Assembly: GCA_013364255.1 (NCBI GenBank)
Contig: CP054936.1
Location: forward strand, 5,722,353-5,786,352
Length of the DNA stretch: 64,000 nucleotides
Direction of reading: 5' to 3'
From: Streptomyces seoulensis
Lineage (GTDB): Bacteria; Actinomycetota; Actinomycetes; Streptomycetales; Streptomycetaceae
The number at the start of each line of letters is the position of its first letter. Within the stretch, counting starts at the first letter, position 1. Under the pieces are notes generated by a model. The model was given only the letters and a program-made list of their open reading frames with translations, was not told where the DNA came from and ran no database searches. The translations under genes were made by a program, and so were the position numbers. Of this stretch, positions 43,692 through 53,271 are shown piece after piece.

Positions 43692-44546
43692 GTGAGTGAC
43701 GAAGTACAGCCCGGGCAGGTCCGTATCCGGCTCGACCTGTCCTACGACGGTTCCGGCTTCCACGGCTGGGCCAAGCAGGCCGGCGGCAGGCGGACCGTGC
43801 AGGGGGAGATCGAGGACGCGCTGCGCACGGTCACGCGGTCCCAGGAGACGTACGAGCTGACCGTCGCCGGGCGGACCGACGCGGGGGTGCACGCGCGGGG
43901 CCAGGTGGCGCACGTGGACCTGCCCGAGCAGGTGTGGCGCGAGCACCACGAGAAGCTGCTCAAGCGGCTCGCCGGGCGGCTGTCCCGCGATGTGCGGGTG
44001 TGGGCCCTGCGGCCCGCCCCCAGCGGCTTCAACGCCCGTTTCTCGGCCGTCTGGCGCCGCTACGCCTACCGCGTCACCGACAACCCTGGCGGCGTCGACC
44101 CGCTGCTGCGCGGGCACGTCCTGTGGCACGACTGGCCGCTCGACGTGGCCGCCATGAACGAGGCGGCCCGCCATCTGCTGGGCGAGCACGACTTCGCCGC
44201 GTACTGCAAGAAGCGCGAGGGCGCGACTACCATCCGCACCCTCCAGGAGCTGAGCCTTGAGCGCGGCGCCGACGGGATCGTCACGGCGACCGTGCGCGCG
44301 GACGCCTTCTGCCACAACATGGTGCGCTCGCTGATCGGCGCGCTGCTGTTCGTCGGCGACGGCCACCGCGCTCCCGACTGGCCCGGGAAGGTGCTGGCGG
44401 CGGGCGTGCGGGACTCGGCCGTGCACGTGGTGCGGCCGCACGGGCTGACCCTGGAGGAGGTCGGCTACCCGGCCGACGAGCTGCTGGCCGCGCGCAGCCG
44501 CGAGGCCCGCAACAAGCGGTCCCTGCCGTCCGCCGGCTGCTGCTGA
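43692..44546 (+). CDS. truA: tRNA pseudouridine synthase A
   Basis: TruA makes pseudouridine at tRNA positions 38-40. Product 284 aa. Catalytic Asp in the VAGRTDAGVHARGQV motif (near residue 60) and the RYAYRVTDNP stretch are visible. GTG start at 43692 after AGGATTCCC. Usual neighbour of rplQ. Confidence 0.95.
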   Translation: MSDEVQPGQVRIRLDLSYDGSGFHGWAKQAGGRRTVQGEIEDALRTVTRSQETYELTVAGRTDAGVHARGQVAHVDLPEQVWREHHEKLLKRLAGRLSRDVRVWALRPAPSGFNARFSAVWRRYAYRVTDNPGGVDPLLRGHVLWHDWPLDVAAMNEAARHLLGEHDFAAYCKKREGATTIRTLQELSLERGADGIVTATVRADAFCHNMVRSLIGALLFVGDGHRAPDWPGKVLAAGVRDSAVHVVRPHGLTLEEVGYPADELLAARSREARNKRSLPSAGCC

Positions 44547-44656
44547 GCCGCCGCTGACACCCGGTGACGGTACGGGTGCGGTCGGCCGGGGAACTCGCCG
44601 GTGCACCCGCGGCGCCGTACGGCTCGGCGGGGACGTACGGCGAGAGGGGCTGATCC

Positions 44657-45997
44657 ATGCGGCTCACCGTCATCGGCACCGGGTATCTCGGCGCCACGCA
44701 CGCCGCCTGCATGGCGGAGCTGGGACACGAGGTGGTCGGCCTGGACACCGACGCCGGCCGGCTCGCGGCGCTGCGGGCGGGGCGGGCGCCGTTCCACGAG
44801 CCGCGGCTGGCCGAGCTGGTCGCCCGGCACACGGCGAGCGGCCGGCTGCGGTTCACCGCCTCCTACGAGGAGGCCGGCGCCTTCGGACAGGTGCACTTCG
44901 TGTGCGTGGGCACCCCGCAGCGCCGGGACGCGGAGGGCGCCGACCTCGCCTGCGTAGAGAGCGCCTTCGACGCGATCGCCCGGCACGCGCGCAAGGGCGC
45001 CCTGCTGGTCGGCAAGTCGACGGTGCCGGTCGGCACCGCGGCGCGGCTCGCCGACGCGCACCGGGTGGAGATCGCCTGGAACCCGGAGTTCCTGCGGGAG
45101 GGCTTCGCCGTCGCGGACACGCTCGCGCCGGACCGGCTGGTCCTCGGGGTGCGCACCGCGCGCGCCGAGCGGCTGCTGCGCCGGGTCTACGGCACGGTCC
45201 TGGCCGCCGGGACGCCGCTGGTCGTCACCGACTTCGCCACCGCCGAGCTGGTCAAGACGGCCGCGAACTCCTTCCTCGCCACCAAGATCTCCTTCATCAA
45301 CGCGATGGCCGAGGTGTGCGAGGCGAGCGGCGGCGACGTGCGGCGGCTGGCCGAGGCGCTGGGGTACGACGAGCGGATCGGGCGGGCGTTCCTGCGGGCC
45401 GGGGTGGGGTTCGGCGGCGGGTGTCTGCCCAAGGACATCCGGGCCTTCGCGCACCGCGCCGCCGAGCTGGGCGTGGACCTGGGCTTCCTGCGCGAGGTCG
45501 ACGCGATCAACATGCGCCGCCGGGACCGGGTGATCGCGCTGGCCCGCGAGGCGTGCGGCGGGAGCGTCCTCGGGGCGCGCGTGGCGGTGCTGGGCGCGGC
45601 CTTCAAGCCGGACTCGGACGACATCCGCGACTCGCCCGCGCTGAACGTGGCGGCGCGGCTGGACCTGGACGGTGCGGACGTGACGGTCTACGACCCCGAG
45701 GCGATGGACAACGCGCGCAAGGCGTTCCCGCTGCTCGGCTACGCGCTGTCGGCCGAGGAGGCGCTGCGCGGGGCGGAGCTGGTGCTGCACCTGACCGAGT
45801 GGCCGCAGTTCCGGGAGCTGGACCCGTGGCGGGCGGCCGCCCTGGTGCGGCGGCCGCGGATCGTGGACGGCCGGGGCGCGCTGGACGGAGAGCGGTGGCG
45901 GGCGGCCGGCTGGTGGTTCCGCGCCCTGGGCGGTCCGGCGCAGCCCCCGCCCGGGGCGGACGGCGCGACGACGCCTCCGGACCCGGCGGACGCGTAG
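44657..45997 (+). CDS. UDP-glucose/GDP-mannose 6-dehydrogenase
   Basis: Oxidises a sugar nucleotide (UDP-glucose family) to the uronic acid with two NAD+. Product 446 aa: N-terminal Rossmann domain (IGTGYLGATHAA, 6-17), catalytic region with Lys200 and Asn204 (AELVKTAANSF) and nucleophile Cys256 (GFGGGCLPKD), and a C-terminal UDP-binding domain. The tail after about 425 is Pro/Ala/Asp-rich. Substrate (UDP-Glc or another) not decidable. Likely role: precursor for cell-surface polymers. ATG at 44657 with GAGAGGGGC. Confidence 0.92.
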   Translation: MRLTVIGTGYLGATHAACMAELGHEVVGLDTDAGRLAALRAGRAPFHEPRLAELVARHTASGRLRFTASYEEAGAFGQVHFVCVGTPQRRDAEGADLACVESAFDAIARHARKGALLVGKSTVPVGTAARLADAHRVEIAWNPEFLREGFAVADTLAPDRLVLGVRTARAERLLRRVYGTVLAAGTPLVVTDFATAELVKTAANSFLATKISFINAMAEVCEASGGDVRRLAEALGYDERIGRAFLRAGVGFGGGCLPKDIRAFAHRAAELGVDLGFLREVDAINMRRRDRVIALAREACGGSVLGARVAVLGAAFKPDSDDIRDSPALNVAARLDLDGADVTVYDPEAMDNARKAFPLLGYALSAEEALRGAELVLHLTEWPQFRELDPWRAAALVRRPRIVDGRGALDGERWRAAGWWFRALGGPAQPPPGADGATTPPDPADA

Positions 45998-46221
45998 GCC
46001 GGGGCCGGCCGGTCACGTGGGCCGGGGCCGGGGAGCGGCTGCCGCTGGATCGCGTCGCGGCGCACGGCCCCGTCGGCCGGTGCCGCCGGCCGCGCTCCGG
46101 CTGCGGGGCCACTTGCGGCGGGGCAGTCCGGCCGGATCGCCCGGGCGGCGGGGGTGGCGGGTGCGCTCGGCCGGGGTGTGTCGACCGGTGCTCGGCCGGG
46201 GGTGATGCGGCGCGGGGTGGG

Positions 46222-47097
46222 TTACTGGTTCGCGGCTGCCGAGGCCTGGGTCTCGCCGCGGCGGCGGATCTGGCCGAAGGCGAAGGCGGCGAGGTCGTCG
46301 CCGGTGCGGAAGACCTTCGTGTCCTTGGTGGTCACGTTCTTGTCGCCGGGGAAGCCGCTGATGGTGAAGTAGGCGTAGCGGCCGTAGGAGTTGGTGGTGG
46401 AGCGGCAGACCGCGCCGGAGCAGAAGGGCTTGACGCCGCCGCCGGTGAGCGGCCTGACGATGCTCTTCTTGTCGGCCTGGCCCTTGGCCGCGGTGGCCTG
46501 CGCCTCGGTGCCGAAGACCGCGACGCCGACCGTGGCCGTGACGCCGTCCTTGGTGTAGGTGGCGCGGATCAGCCGGGTGCAGCCGTTGGCGGTGAGGACC
46601 TTGGCGAGGGTGCCCTGGGCGGCCGAGGCGCAGTTCTTGGTGTCGGCCGTGGGGCCCTTCTTGTACACGTTCCCGGTCATGGTCAGCCGGGCGCCGGGGA
46701 AGAGGGTGTCCGGGCTGAGCGGGGCGGTGTCCTTCTTGGCGCTGGCTATGAAGTCCTTCGGGTCCAGCGGGGGCGGCGCGGTGGTGGGCGCGAAGGAGGG
46801 GGCCGCCGAGCCGCTGGGCAGCGTGGCGGTGGCGGACGGCTGGGCGGGGCCGCCGTGGGCGTCGTCGTCGCCGTCGGCGGACATCACGGCCACGGCGACG
46901 GCCGCGCCGACGGCGACCGTGGCCAGCACGCCGCCGCCGACGAACAGCAGCCGGCGCCGCTTGTTGCGGGTCTCCGACGCCTCGGCCAGCGCGGCCCAGT
47001 CGGGAGTCCCGTCGTCACCCCCGCCGTTCCACGGCTGCTGCGAGTGCGGTTTCCAGGGATCCCACTGGGACTGCGAGCCCCCCTGCCCAAAACTCAT
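46222..47097 (-). CDS. Membrane protein with extracellular domain, unknown function
   Basis: A 291-aa protein; start ATG at 47097 (MSFGQGGSQSQW), another in-frame ATG 3 codons upstream. A Gln/Gly/Trp-rich cytoplasmic start, Lys-Arg stretch (RNKRRRL), one transmembrane helix (about 53-72), then a Ser/Pro/Asp linker and an extracellular domain of about 180 residues with four Cys (KNCASA, NGCTRL, PFCSGAVCRS). It resembles no enzyme. Convergent with the sugar-nucleotide dehydrogenase. Confidence 0.8.
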   Translation of the reverse strand: MSFGQGGSQSQWDPWKPHSQQPWNGGGDDGTPDWAALAEASETRNKRRRLLFVGGGVLATVAVGAAVAVAVMSADGDDDAHGGPAQPSATATLPSGSAAPSFAPTTAPPPLDPKDFIASAKKDTAPLSPDTLFPGARLTMTGNVYKKGPTADTKNCASAAQGTLAKVLTANGCTRLIRATYTKDGVTATVGVAVFGTEAQATAAKGQADKKSIVRPLTGGGVKPFCSGAVCRSTTNSYGRYAYFTISGFPGDKNVTTKDTKVFRTGDDLAAFAFGQIRRRGETQASAAANQ

Positions 47098-47279
47098 GGG
47101 GCGCATCTTAGACGCCGGTCGGGCGGGCGCCCCGCCCTGTGCGGGCCCGGGAAACGGGGGCCGGGGGCGTTGCGCACGATTGCGGCCGGTATGCGGCGGG
47201 CATGGGGTGGGGGCTTCGCGCCTCGGTGCCCCGTACACTGGGGCTGGAACACGCAGGGGACCGCGCCGGCCACCCCGTT

Positions 47280-47309
47280 TTGACCCCTGGAGGGCCGCGC
47301 AGGTACTCT
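47280..47309 (+). promoter_or_regulatory. rplM-rpsI promoter (HrdB-type)
   Basis: TTGACC at 47280-47285 and TACTCT at 47304-47309 with an 18-nt spacer. Leaves a leader of about 175 nt with GGTCAC/GTGACC pairing near 47420-47453. The rest of the 391-nt gap shows no gene. Confidence 0.7.
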
Positions 47310-47488
47310 GCATGTTCGTTGTGTATTGGCTTGGCTCTTCTCACGGACCCGGCCCTTACACCGGTCCACCGGGCCGATGACCAGCGACCAGCACGCGGTT
47401 TGCGTCACCGCTGTGCGGTCACGGCTGTCGTGATCGTCTTCGGTGACCTTGTCAGGACCATTCACTGAAGAAGCGAAGGCTACGAACC

Positions 47489-47932
47489 GTGCGTACGTAC
47501 AGCCCCAAGCCCGGCGACATCACGCGCCAGTGGCACGTCATCGACGCCCAGGACGTCGTCCTCGGCCGTCTGGCGACCACCGCTGCCACCCTTCTGCGGG
47601 GCAAGCACAAGCCGATCTACGCGCCGCACGTCGACGCTGGTGACTTCGTCATCATCATCAACGCGGACAAGGTGCACCTCTCCGGCAACAAGCGGACCCA
47701 GAAGATGGCGTACCGCCACTCCGGCTACCCGGGCGGTCTGCGGTCCGTCCGCTACGACGACCTCCTGGCGAACAACCCGGAGAAGGCCGTCGAGAAGGCC
47801 GTCAAGGGCATGCTGCCCAAGAACTCCCTCGGCCGTCAGATGCTCTCGAAGCTGAAGGTCTACAAGGGTGACCAGCACCCGCACGGCGCCCAGCAGCCGG
47901 TGCCGTTCGAGATCACCCAGGTCGCGCAGTAA
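47489..47932 (+). CDS. rplM: 50S ribosomal protein L13
   Basis: L13 is an early 50S assembly protein. Product 147 aa, GTG start, with family stretches QDVVLGRLATTAATLLRGKH and KMAYRHSGYPGGLR intact. First of the rplM-rpsI operon; rpsI starts 42 nt after the stop. Confidence 0.98.
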   Translation: MRTYSPKPGDITRQWHVIDAQDVVLGRLATTAATLLRGKHKPIYAPHVDAGDFVIIINADKVHLSGNKRTQKMAYRHSGYPGGLRSVRYDDLLANNPEKAVEKAVKGMLPKNSLGRQMLSKLKVYKGDQHPHGAQQPVPFEITQVAQ

Positions 47933-47974
47933 GTCCGGCCACCCCCTAAGCCTGAAGAGAATCTGAGGAGAATC

Positions 47975-48487
47975 GTGGCCGAGACCACTGCCGAGCAGCC
48001 GCTCGAAGAGCTTGACATCGACAGCTACACCACCGAGTCCGAGGTCCCCGTCGAGGGTGAGTACACCTCGGAGTCCCTGGCCTCCCGCTTCGGCGAGCCG
48101 CAGCCGGCCGCCGGCCTGGGCCGCCGGAAGAACGCCATCGCCCGCGTCCGGATCGTCCCGGGCACCGGCAAGTGGAAGATCAACGGTCGCACCCTCGAGG
48201 ACTACTTCCCGAACAAGGTGCACCAGCAGGAAGTCAACGAGCCCTTCAAGGTGCTGGAGCTCGAAGGCCGTTACGACGTCATCGCCCGGATCTCCGGTGG
48301 CGGTGTCTCCGGTCAGGCCGGCGCCCTGCGTCTCGGTGTCGCCCGCGCCCTGAACGAGGCCGACGTCGACAACAACCGCGGCGCGCTCAAGAAGGCCGGC
48401 TTCCTCAAGCGCGACGACCGTGCGGTCGAGCGCAAGAAGGCCGGTCTGAAGAAGGCCCGCAAGGCTCCGCAGTACAGCAAGCGCTAA
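47975..48487 (+). CDS. rpsI: 30S ribosomal protein S9
   Basis: S9's C-terminal tail reaches P-site tRNA. Product 170 aa, with a 40-residue acidic N-terminal extension (EQPLEELDIDSYTTESEVP) seen in actinobacteria before the core at GRRKNAIARVRIVPGTGKW. It ends in the required KAPQYSKR. GTG start 3 nt after GAGGAGAA. Confidence 0.98.
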   Translation: MAETTAEQPLEELDIDSYTTESEVPVEGEYTSESLASRFGEPQPAAGLGRRKNAIARVRIVPGTGKWKINGRTLEDYFPNKVHQQEVNEPFKVLELEGRYDVIARISGGGVSGQAGALRLGVARALNEADVDNNRGALKKAGFLKRDDRAVERKKAGLKKARKAPQYSKR

Positions 48488-48516
48488 ACAGCGGCTGCCT
48501 GCGGACAGGCCTACTC

Positions 48517-48558
48517 CGAACGCCCCGGCGGCACGCCACTGTGCCACCGGGGCGTTCG
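48517..48558 (+). terminator. Terminator of rplM-rpsI
   Basis: An 18-bp stem with one C/A mismatch (48517-48534 with 48541-48558), loop GCCACT, followed by TTTATC, 29 nt after rpsI. Confidence 0.88.
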
Positions 48559-48618
48559 TTTATCACAGGGCTTGGGCGTATAACGGCACAAGGTGCTCAA
48601 ACGCTGGTGTGATCGGAT

Positions 48619-48658
48619 GCCGAGACGCCGAGACGCCGGGATGCCGGGAGGCCGGACA
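48619..48658 (+). repeat. Five 8-bp tandem units before glmM
   Basis: GCCGAGAC, GCCGAGAC, GCCGGGAT, GCCGGGAG, GCCGGACA, back to back, 44 nt before the glmM start. A small slippage-prone tract in the leader or promoter area. Confidence 0.8.
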
Positions 48659-48701
48659 CACCGGCACGGCTTCACGAACTGACGCTTTCTCAGGAGGACA
48701 A

Positions 48702-50060
48702 GTGGGACGACTCTTCGGCACGGACGGCGTGCGCGGTGTCGCCAACGCGGACCTGACCGCCGAGATGGCGCTCGGCCTCTCCGTCGCCGCGGCGCACGTA
48801 CTGGCCGAGGCGGGCACCTTCGAGGGGCACCGTCCGAAGGCGGTCGTCGGCCGCGACCCGCGCGCCTCCGGTGAGTTCCTGGAGGCGGCCGTGGTGGCCG
48901 GCCTGGCGAGCGCGGGCGTGGACGTGCTGCGCGTCGGCGTGCTGCCGACGCCCGCGGTGGCGTACCTGACCGGCGCGCTCGGCGCCGACCTCGGTGTGAT
49001 GCTGTCGGCCAGCCACAACGCGATGCCCGACAACGGCGTCAAGTTCTTCGCCCGCGGCGGCCACAAGCTCGCCGACGACCTGGAGGACCGGATCGAGAAG
49101 GTCTACGAGGAGCACCGCACCGGCGCTCCCTGGGACCGTCCCACCGGCTCGGGCGTCGGCCGCGTACGCGACTACGACGAGGGCTTCGACCAGTACGTCG
49201 CCCACCTCCTGGCCGCCCTGCCGAACCGTCTCGACGGGCTGAGGATCGTGCTGGACGAGGCGCACGGCGCCGCCGCGCGGGTCTCGCCGGAGGCGTTCCA
49301 GCGGGCCGGCGCGGAGATCGTCACCATCGGCGCCGAGCCGGACGGCCTCAACATCAACGACGGCTGCGGCTCCACCCACCTGGGCAAGCTGAAGGCCGCC
49401 GTCGTCGAGCACGGCGCCCACCTCGGCATCGCGCACGACGGCGACGCGGACCGCTGCCTGGCCGTGGACCACACCGGCGAGGAGGTCGACGGCGACCAGA
49501 TCCTCGCCGTGCTCGCGCTGGCGATGCGGGAGCGTTCCGCGCTGCGCTCCGACGCCGTCGTCGCGACCGTGATGTCGAACCTGGGCTTCAAGCTGGCCAT
49601 GGAGCGCGAGGGCATCCACCTTGTGCAGACCGCCGTCGGTGACCGCTACGTCCTGGAGGAGATGAAGGAGAAGGACTACGCCCTCGGCGGCGAGCAGTCC
49701 GGGCACGTCATCATCCTCGACCACGCCACCACCGGCGACGGCACGCTGACCGGTCTGCTGCTGGCCGCCCGGATCGCCCAGAGCGGCCGTACGCTGCGGG
49801 ACCTGGCGTCCGTGATGGAGCGCCTGCCGCAGGTCCTCGTCAACGTCCCGGACGTGGACAAGTCGCGGGTGAAGACCTCCGCCGACCTGGCCGCCGCCGT
49901 GAGTGAGGCCGAGCGCGAGCTGGGGGAGACCGGGCGGGTGCTGCTGCGCCCCTCCGGCACCGAGCCGCTGGTCCGCGTCATGGTCGAGGCCGCCGACATC
50001 GAGCAGGCCCGCACGGTGGCCGGCCGGCTGGCCGACGCGGTGAAGTCGGCGCTGGGCTAG
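48702..50060 (+). CDS. glmM: Phosphoglucosamine mutase
   Basis: Converts glucosamine-6-phosphate to glucosamine-1-phosphate for UDP-GlcNAc and peptidoglycan. GTG start at 48702, 4 nt after AGGAGG, giving the family length of 452 aa. Phosphoserine Ser104 (MLSASHNAMPDNG), metal loop (DGDADR) and sugar/phosphate loops (GEQSGH, RPSGTEPLVRVM) are intact. glmS lies 3.2 kb downstream with acpS, forming an amino-sugar region. Confidence 0.97.
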   Translation: MGRLFGTDGVRGVANADLTAEMALGLSVAAAHVLAEAGTFEGHRPKAVVGRDPRASGEFLEAAVVAGLASAGVDVLRVGVLPTPAVAYLTGALGADLGVMLSASHNAMPDNGVKFFARGGHKLADDLEDRIEKVYEEHRTGAPWDRPTGSGVGRVRDYDEGFDQYVAHLLAALPNRLDGLRIVLDEAHGAAARVSPEAFQRAGAEIVTIGAEPDGLNINDGCGSTHLGKLKAAVVEHGAHLGIAHDGDADRCLAVDHTGEEVDGDQILAVLALAMRERSALRSDAVVATVMSNLGFKLAMEREGIHLVQTAVGDRYVLEEMKEKDYALGGEQSGHVIILDHATTGDGTLTGLLLAARIAQSGRTLRDLASVMERLPQVLVNVPDVDKSRVKTSADLAAAVSEAERELGETGRVLLRPSGTEPLVRVMVEAADIEQARTVAGRLADAVKSALG

Positions 50061-50100
50061 CGGCCGCCGCCGGACCGGCCCCGGCCGTCCCGGCCGCCTC

Positions 50101-51057
50101 TCACGACGCGCCCCGGCGGACGCCCGCCGGGGCGCGGTCGCGCTGTCTGGACCAGAGGAGTTTCTGGACGAGCAGGGTGAGGGCGCCGGCCAGGACGATG
50201 CCGAACAGGTTCAGCAGCAGCTGCGTGGTGGAGCCCCGGGTCTGCGCGGTGTCGCCGTAGGCGAGCGCCACGGCCGCGTTGGCGGCGGCCGGGACGGTGG
50301 TCACGGAGATGGCGACGCCGACCAGGGCGCCCGACTTGGCCGAGGTCAGGGAGAGCGTTCCGGCGGCGCCGGCGAGGACCGCCACCACGAAGGAGAACGC
50401 GTCGGGGGCGTAGACGAAGTTGGTGTTGGGGCGCGCTCCCTCCAGCTTGGCCTTGCTGAACAGGCCGAGCGCGTCCATGACGAGGCTGAAGCCGACGGTC
50501 ACCGCCATCGCCAGCGCGAAGCCGGCCAGCAGGGCGACCAGGGAGCGCAGGGCCAGCCGTGGCGCCCCGCGCACCAGGGCCGTGCTGATCCCGGCCAGCG
50601 GCCCGAACTCCGGTCCCACCGCCATCGCCCCGACGATCAGCACGGCGTTGTCGAGCACCACGCCGCAGGCGGCGATCATGGTGGCCAGCGTGATGAACGC
50701 CAGATAGGTGACCGACAGCGTCGACTCCTCGTGGGTGGCCTCCGTCAGCTCCTCCCACAGCACCGCGTCCGCGGCCTCGCCCGGCGCCTCCCGCTCGGCC
50801 TCCTCGGCCCGCTTCGACAGCGACAGGTCGATGCTCTCCACGGCGATCGAACCGGCCTGGTCGATGCCCAACGCCCGCAGTTTGCCCAGTAGTTCGTCGG
50901 CCGCCTCGCGGGCGATGTCGCACATGACCACGTCCCCCGACGGGTCGCGGGCGGCGCCCGGCAGCACCACCAGATGGGCGGTGCCGACCGTTTCGCGCAC
51001 CTCGGCGACCACGTCGTCGGTCCGGTCCGCGGGGGTGATCAGTCGCAGATGCAGCAT
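50101..51057 (-). CDS. DUF389 family membrane protein
   Basis: A 318-aa DUF389 protein: about 115 N-terminal residues soluble, with MLHLRLITPADRTDDVVAEV, followed by six or so hydrophobic helices (for example LAFITLATMIAACGVVLDN and MDALGLF). These proteins have no agreed function. Convergent with glmM; 39 nt from the coaA stop on the same strand. Confidence 0.85.
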   Translation of the reverse strand: MLHLRLITPADRTDDVVAEVRETVGTAHLVVLPGAARDPSGDVVMCDIAREAADELLGKLRALGIDQAGSIAVESIDLSLSKRAEEAEREAPGEAADAVLWEELTEATHEESTLSVTYLAFITLATMIAACGVVLDNAVLIVGAMAVGPEFGPLAGISTALVRGAPRLALRSLVALLAGFALAMAVTVGFSLVMDALGLFSKAKLEGARPNTNFVYAPDAFSFVVAVLAGAAGTLSLTSAKSGALVGVAISVTTVPAAANAAVALAYGDTAQTRGSTTQLLLNLFGIVLAGALTLLVQKLLWSRQRDRAPAGVRRGAS

Positions 51058-51096
51058 GGAGGGCAGCGTAGACGCCCCCGCGCGGCCGGTCCCCGG

Positions 51097-52086
51097 TCAG
51101 AGCTTGCGCAGGCTGAGCCGCTGCACCTTGTGGTCGGGGCCCTTGCGCACCACGAGCGTGGCGCGGCCCCGGGTGGGCGCGATGTTCTCCACCAGATTGG
51201 GCTTGTTGACGGTCCGCCACATGGTGCGGGCGTAGTCGAGCGCCTCGTCCTCGGACACCTGGGTGTACTTGCGGAAGTAGGAGGACGGGTCCTGGAAGGC
51301 GGTGTCGCGCAGCTTGCGGAACCGGTTCAGGTACCAGCGCTCGATGTCCTCGGTGCGCGCGTCGACGTACACGCTGAAGTCGAAGTAGTCGGCGAGGCCG
51401 ACCCGGGTGCGGCCGTCGGTGCCGGGCAGGGCGGGCTGGAGGACGTTGAGCCCCTCCACGATCAGGATGTCCGGGCGGCGCACGGTGAGCTTCTCGCCGG
51501 GGACGATGTCGTAGATCAGGTGGGAGTAGACCGGGGCGGTGACCTCCCGCTTGCCGGCCTTGATGTCGGCGACGAACCGGGTCAGCGCCCGGCGGTCGTA
51601 CGACTCCGGGAAGCCCTTGCGGGACATCAGCCCGCGGGTCTCCAGTTCCCGGGTGGGCAGCAGGAACCCGTCGGTGGTGACCAGTTCGACCCGGGGGTGT
51701 TCGGGCCAGCGGGACAGCAGCGCCTGGAGCAGCCGGGCGACGGTGGACTTGCCCACCGCGACCGACCCGGCGACGCCTATCACGAACGGGGTGCCCGACT
51801 GGGAGCCCTGTTCGCCGAGGAAGGTGTTCAGCGCGCCGCGCAGTTCGTCGGTGGCGCCGACGTAGAGGTTGAGCAGGCGGGACAGCGGCAGGTAGATGTC
51901 GCGGACCTCGTCGAGGTCGATGACGTCGCCCAGGCCGCGCAGCCGTTCCACCTCCTCGGCGGTCAGCGGGAGCGGCGTCTTGTCGCGCAGCGCGCTCCAC
52001 TCGGCTCGGGTGAGGTCGACGTAGGGAGTCGCCTCCGGCTTGGACCGGTGGGCGCTCCGGGGCGTCGAGGGGACCGGTGAGATCAC
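51097..52086 (-). CDS. coaA: Pantothenate kinase (type I)
   Basis: Phosphorylates pantothenate, the first step of CoA synthesis. Product 329 aa, GTG start. Walker A GSVAVGKST (107-115), the VTTDGFLLP stretch, the catalytic region SHLIYDIVPG and RPDILIVEGLNVLQP mark the bacterial type I form. The first 25 residues (SPVPSTPRSAHRSKP) are a non-conserved extension. Likely transcribed with the DUF389 gene. Confidence 0.96.
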   Translation of the reverse strand: MISPVPSTPRSAHRSKPEATPYVDLTRAEWSALRDKTPLPLTAEEVERLRGLGDVIDLDEVRDIYLPLSRLLNLYVGATDELRGALNTFLGEQGSQSGTPFVIGVAGSVAVGKSTVARLLQALLSRWPEHPRVELVTTDGFLLPTRELETRGLMSRKGFPESYDRRALTRFVADIKAGKREVTAPVYSHLIYDIVPGEKLTVRRPDILIVEGLNVLQPALPGTDGRTRVGLADYFDFSVYVDARTEDIERWYLNRFRKLRDTAFQDPSSYFRKYTQVSEDEALDYARTMWRTVNKPNLVENIAPTRGRATLVVRKGPDHKVQRLSLRKL

Positions 52087-52308
52087 AGTCCATTGTTAAC
52101 GGACTTTGAACGGGGCGGGAGGTGGGGTGCGTCACGCGGGGCGGGCGGGCCGTGCGGACGGACTGTGCGTCGGCTGTGAAGATCACGTGGGCGTCACGGT
52201 CGGGTACCGGGTGGTGACATGATGATCATCTTTTGGGCGGCCGCACGTAAAGTGCGTGCAAAGCACCGCGGAGGCCGTCCGCGGCCGGTAGAGAAAGAGC
52301 TTCCACTC

Positions 52309-53100
52309 GTGAGATCCCCCGTGGTGCGCCGGACGGCGCTCGCCGCGTCCGCCGCCGCCCTCGCCCTGTTCGCCACCGCCTGCGGCGGTTCCTCCGACGA
52401 GGGCGACAAGGGCGCCGACGGCAGGACCGCCCAGGCGGACAAGTCCGCCTCCGCCGCGCCGGCCACCACGAAGCCGCTGTCCGCCGCCGAGCTGGAGAAG
52501 GCCGCGCTGGCCCAGACGGACGTCAAGAGCGGCAAGGTCGTCACCAAGCTGCCCGCCACGGACGACATCGCCCAGGACAAGGTCAAGACGGACAAGGCGG
52601 CCTGCGCGCCGCTCGGCCTGCTCCAGGTCGGCTCCTACGCCGGCAAGCCCGCGGCGAGCGTGAAGCGGTCCTGGACCGGCGACGCGAAGAAGCCCGAGGC
52701 CGGCGCGAGCGCCGAGGACAGCATGATCGCCGCCCTCGACCGGGCGAAGGTCGTGCTCACCCTGGCCTCCTACGCGGACGGCGGCGCCGAGCAGGCGATG
52801 AAGGATCTGACGAAGGCGGCCGCGGACTGCGCCGGCGGCTTCTCCTTCACCGCGGACGGCGAGACGACCAAGGTCGCCAAGGTCGCCGTCACCGCCGCCC
52901 CGCAGGGCGCCGACGAGGCGCTGGCCCTGACCTCGACGGTGGACGCCGAGGGCGACAAGTTCCCGGCGAAGAGCGTCGTCGTCCGCAAGGGCGCGACCCT
53001 GGCCTACTTCCCCGCCGTGAACATGGCCTCGGCCGCCAGCGGCAAGGACTGGGCCTTCCCCACCGAGATCGTGGACGCGCAGCTCGCCAAGCTGAAGTGA
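52309..53100 (+). CDS. Putative lipoprotein
   Basis: A 263-aa protein from GTG at 52309. Signal peptide (RRTALAASAAALALFATAC) with lipobox Cys, then acidic, Ser/Ala/Lys-rich linker and a globular part with two Cys (KAACAPLG, AADCAGGF). A longer frame start at 52219 is not convincing. Family not recognised; 'DUF3558-like' is a guess. Its own short transcript upstream of glmS. Confidence 0.8.
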   Translation: MRSPVVRRTALAASAAALALFATACGGSSDEGDKGADGRTAQADKSASAAPATTKPLSAAELEKAALAQTDVKSGKVVTKLPATDDIAQDKVKTDKAACAPLGLLQVGSYAGKPAASVKRSWTGDAKKPEAGASAEDSMIAALDRAKVVLTLASYADGGAEQAMKDLTKAAADCAGGFSFTADGETTKVAKVAVTAAPQGADEALALTSTVDAEGDKFPAKSVVVRKGATLAYFPAVNMASAASGKDWAFPTEIVDAQLAKLK

Positions 53101-53271
53101 CGGCGCGGGGCGGCCGCGTGGCGTAGCGCGGTCGCTCGGCGCGCGGCGGCCGTCCGGAACGGGGCGGTCGCCGGGAATTCCCGCCGGGGCGTTCGTACCC
53201 CGGTGGGAATTTCCGATTTCGGGCACACGGCGGCCGGTTTCGCGGCCTGACGGGCCGTAGGCTGCGGTGCC

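Noticed and set aside
53101..53271. glmS ribozyme upstream of glmS
   Set aside because: The 171-nt spacer is too GC-rich and lacks the ribozyme core; that element belongs to Firmicutes-type leaders.
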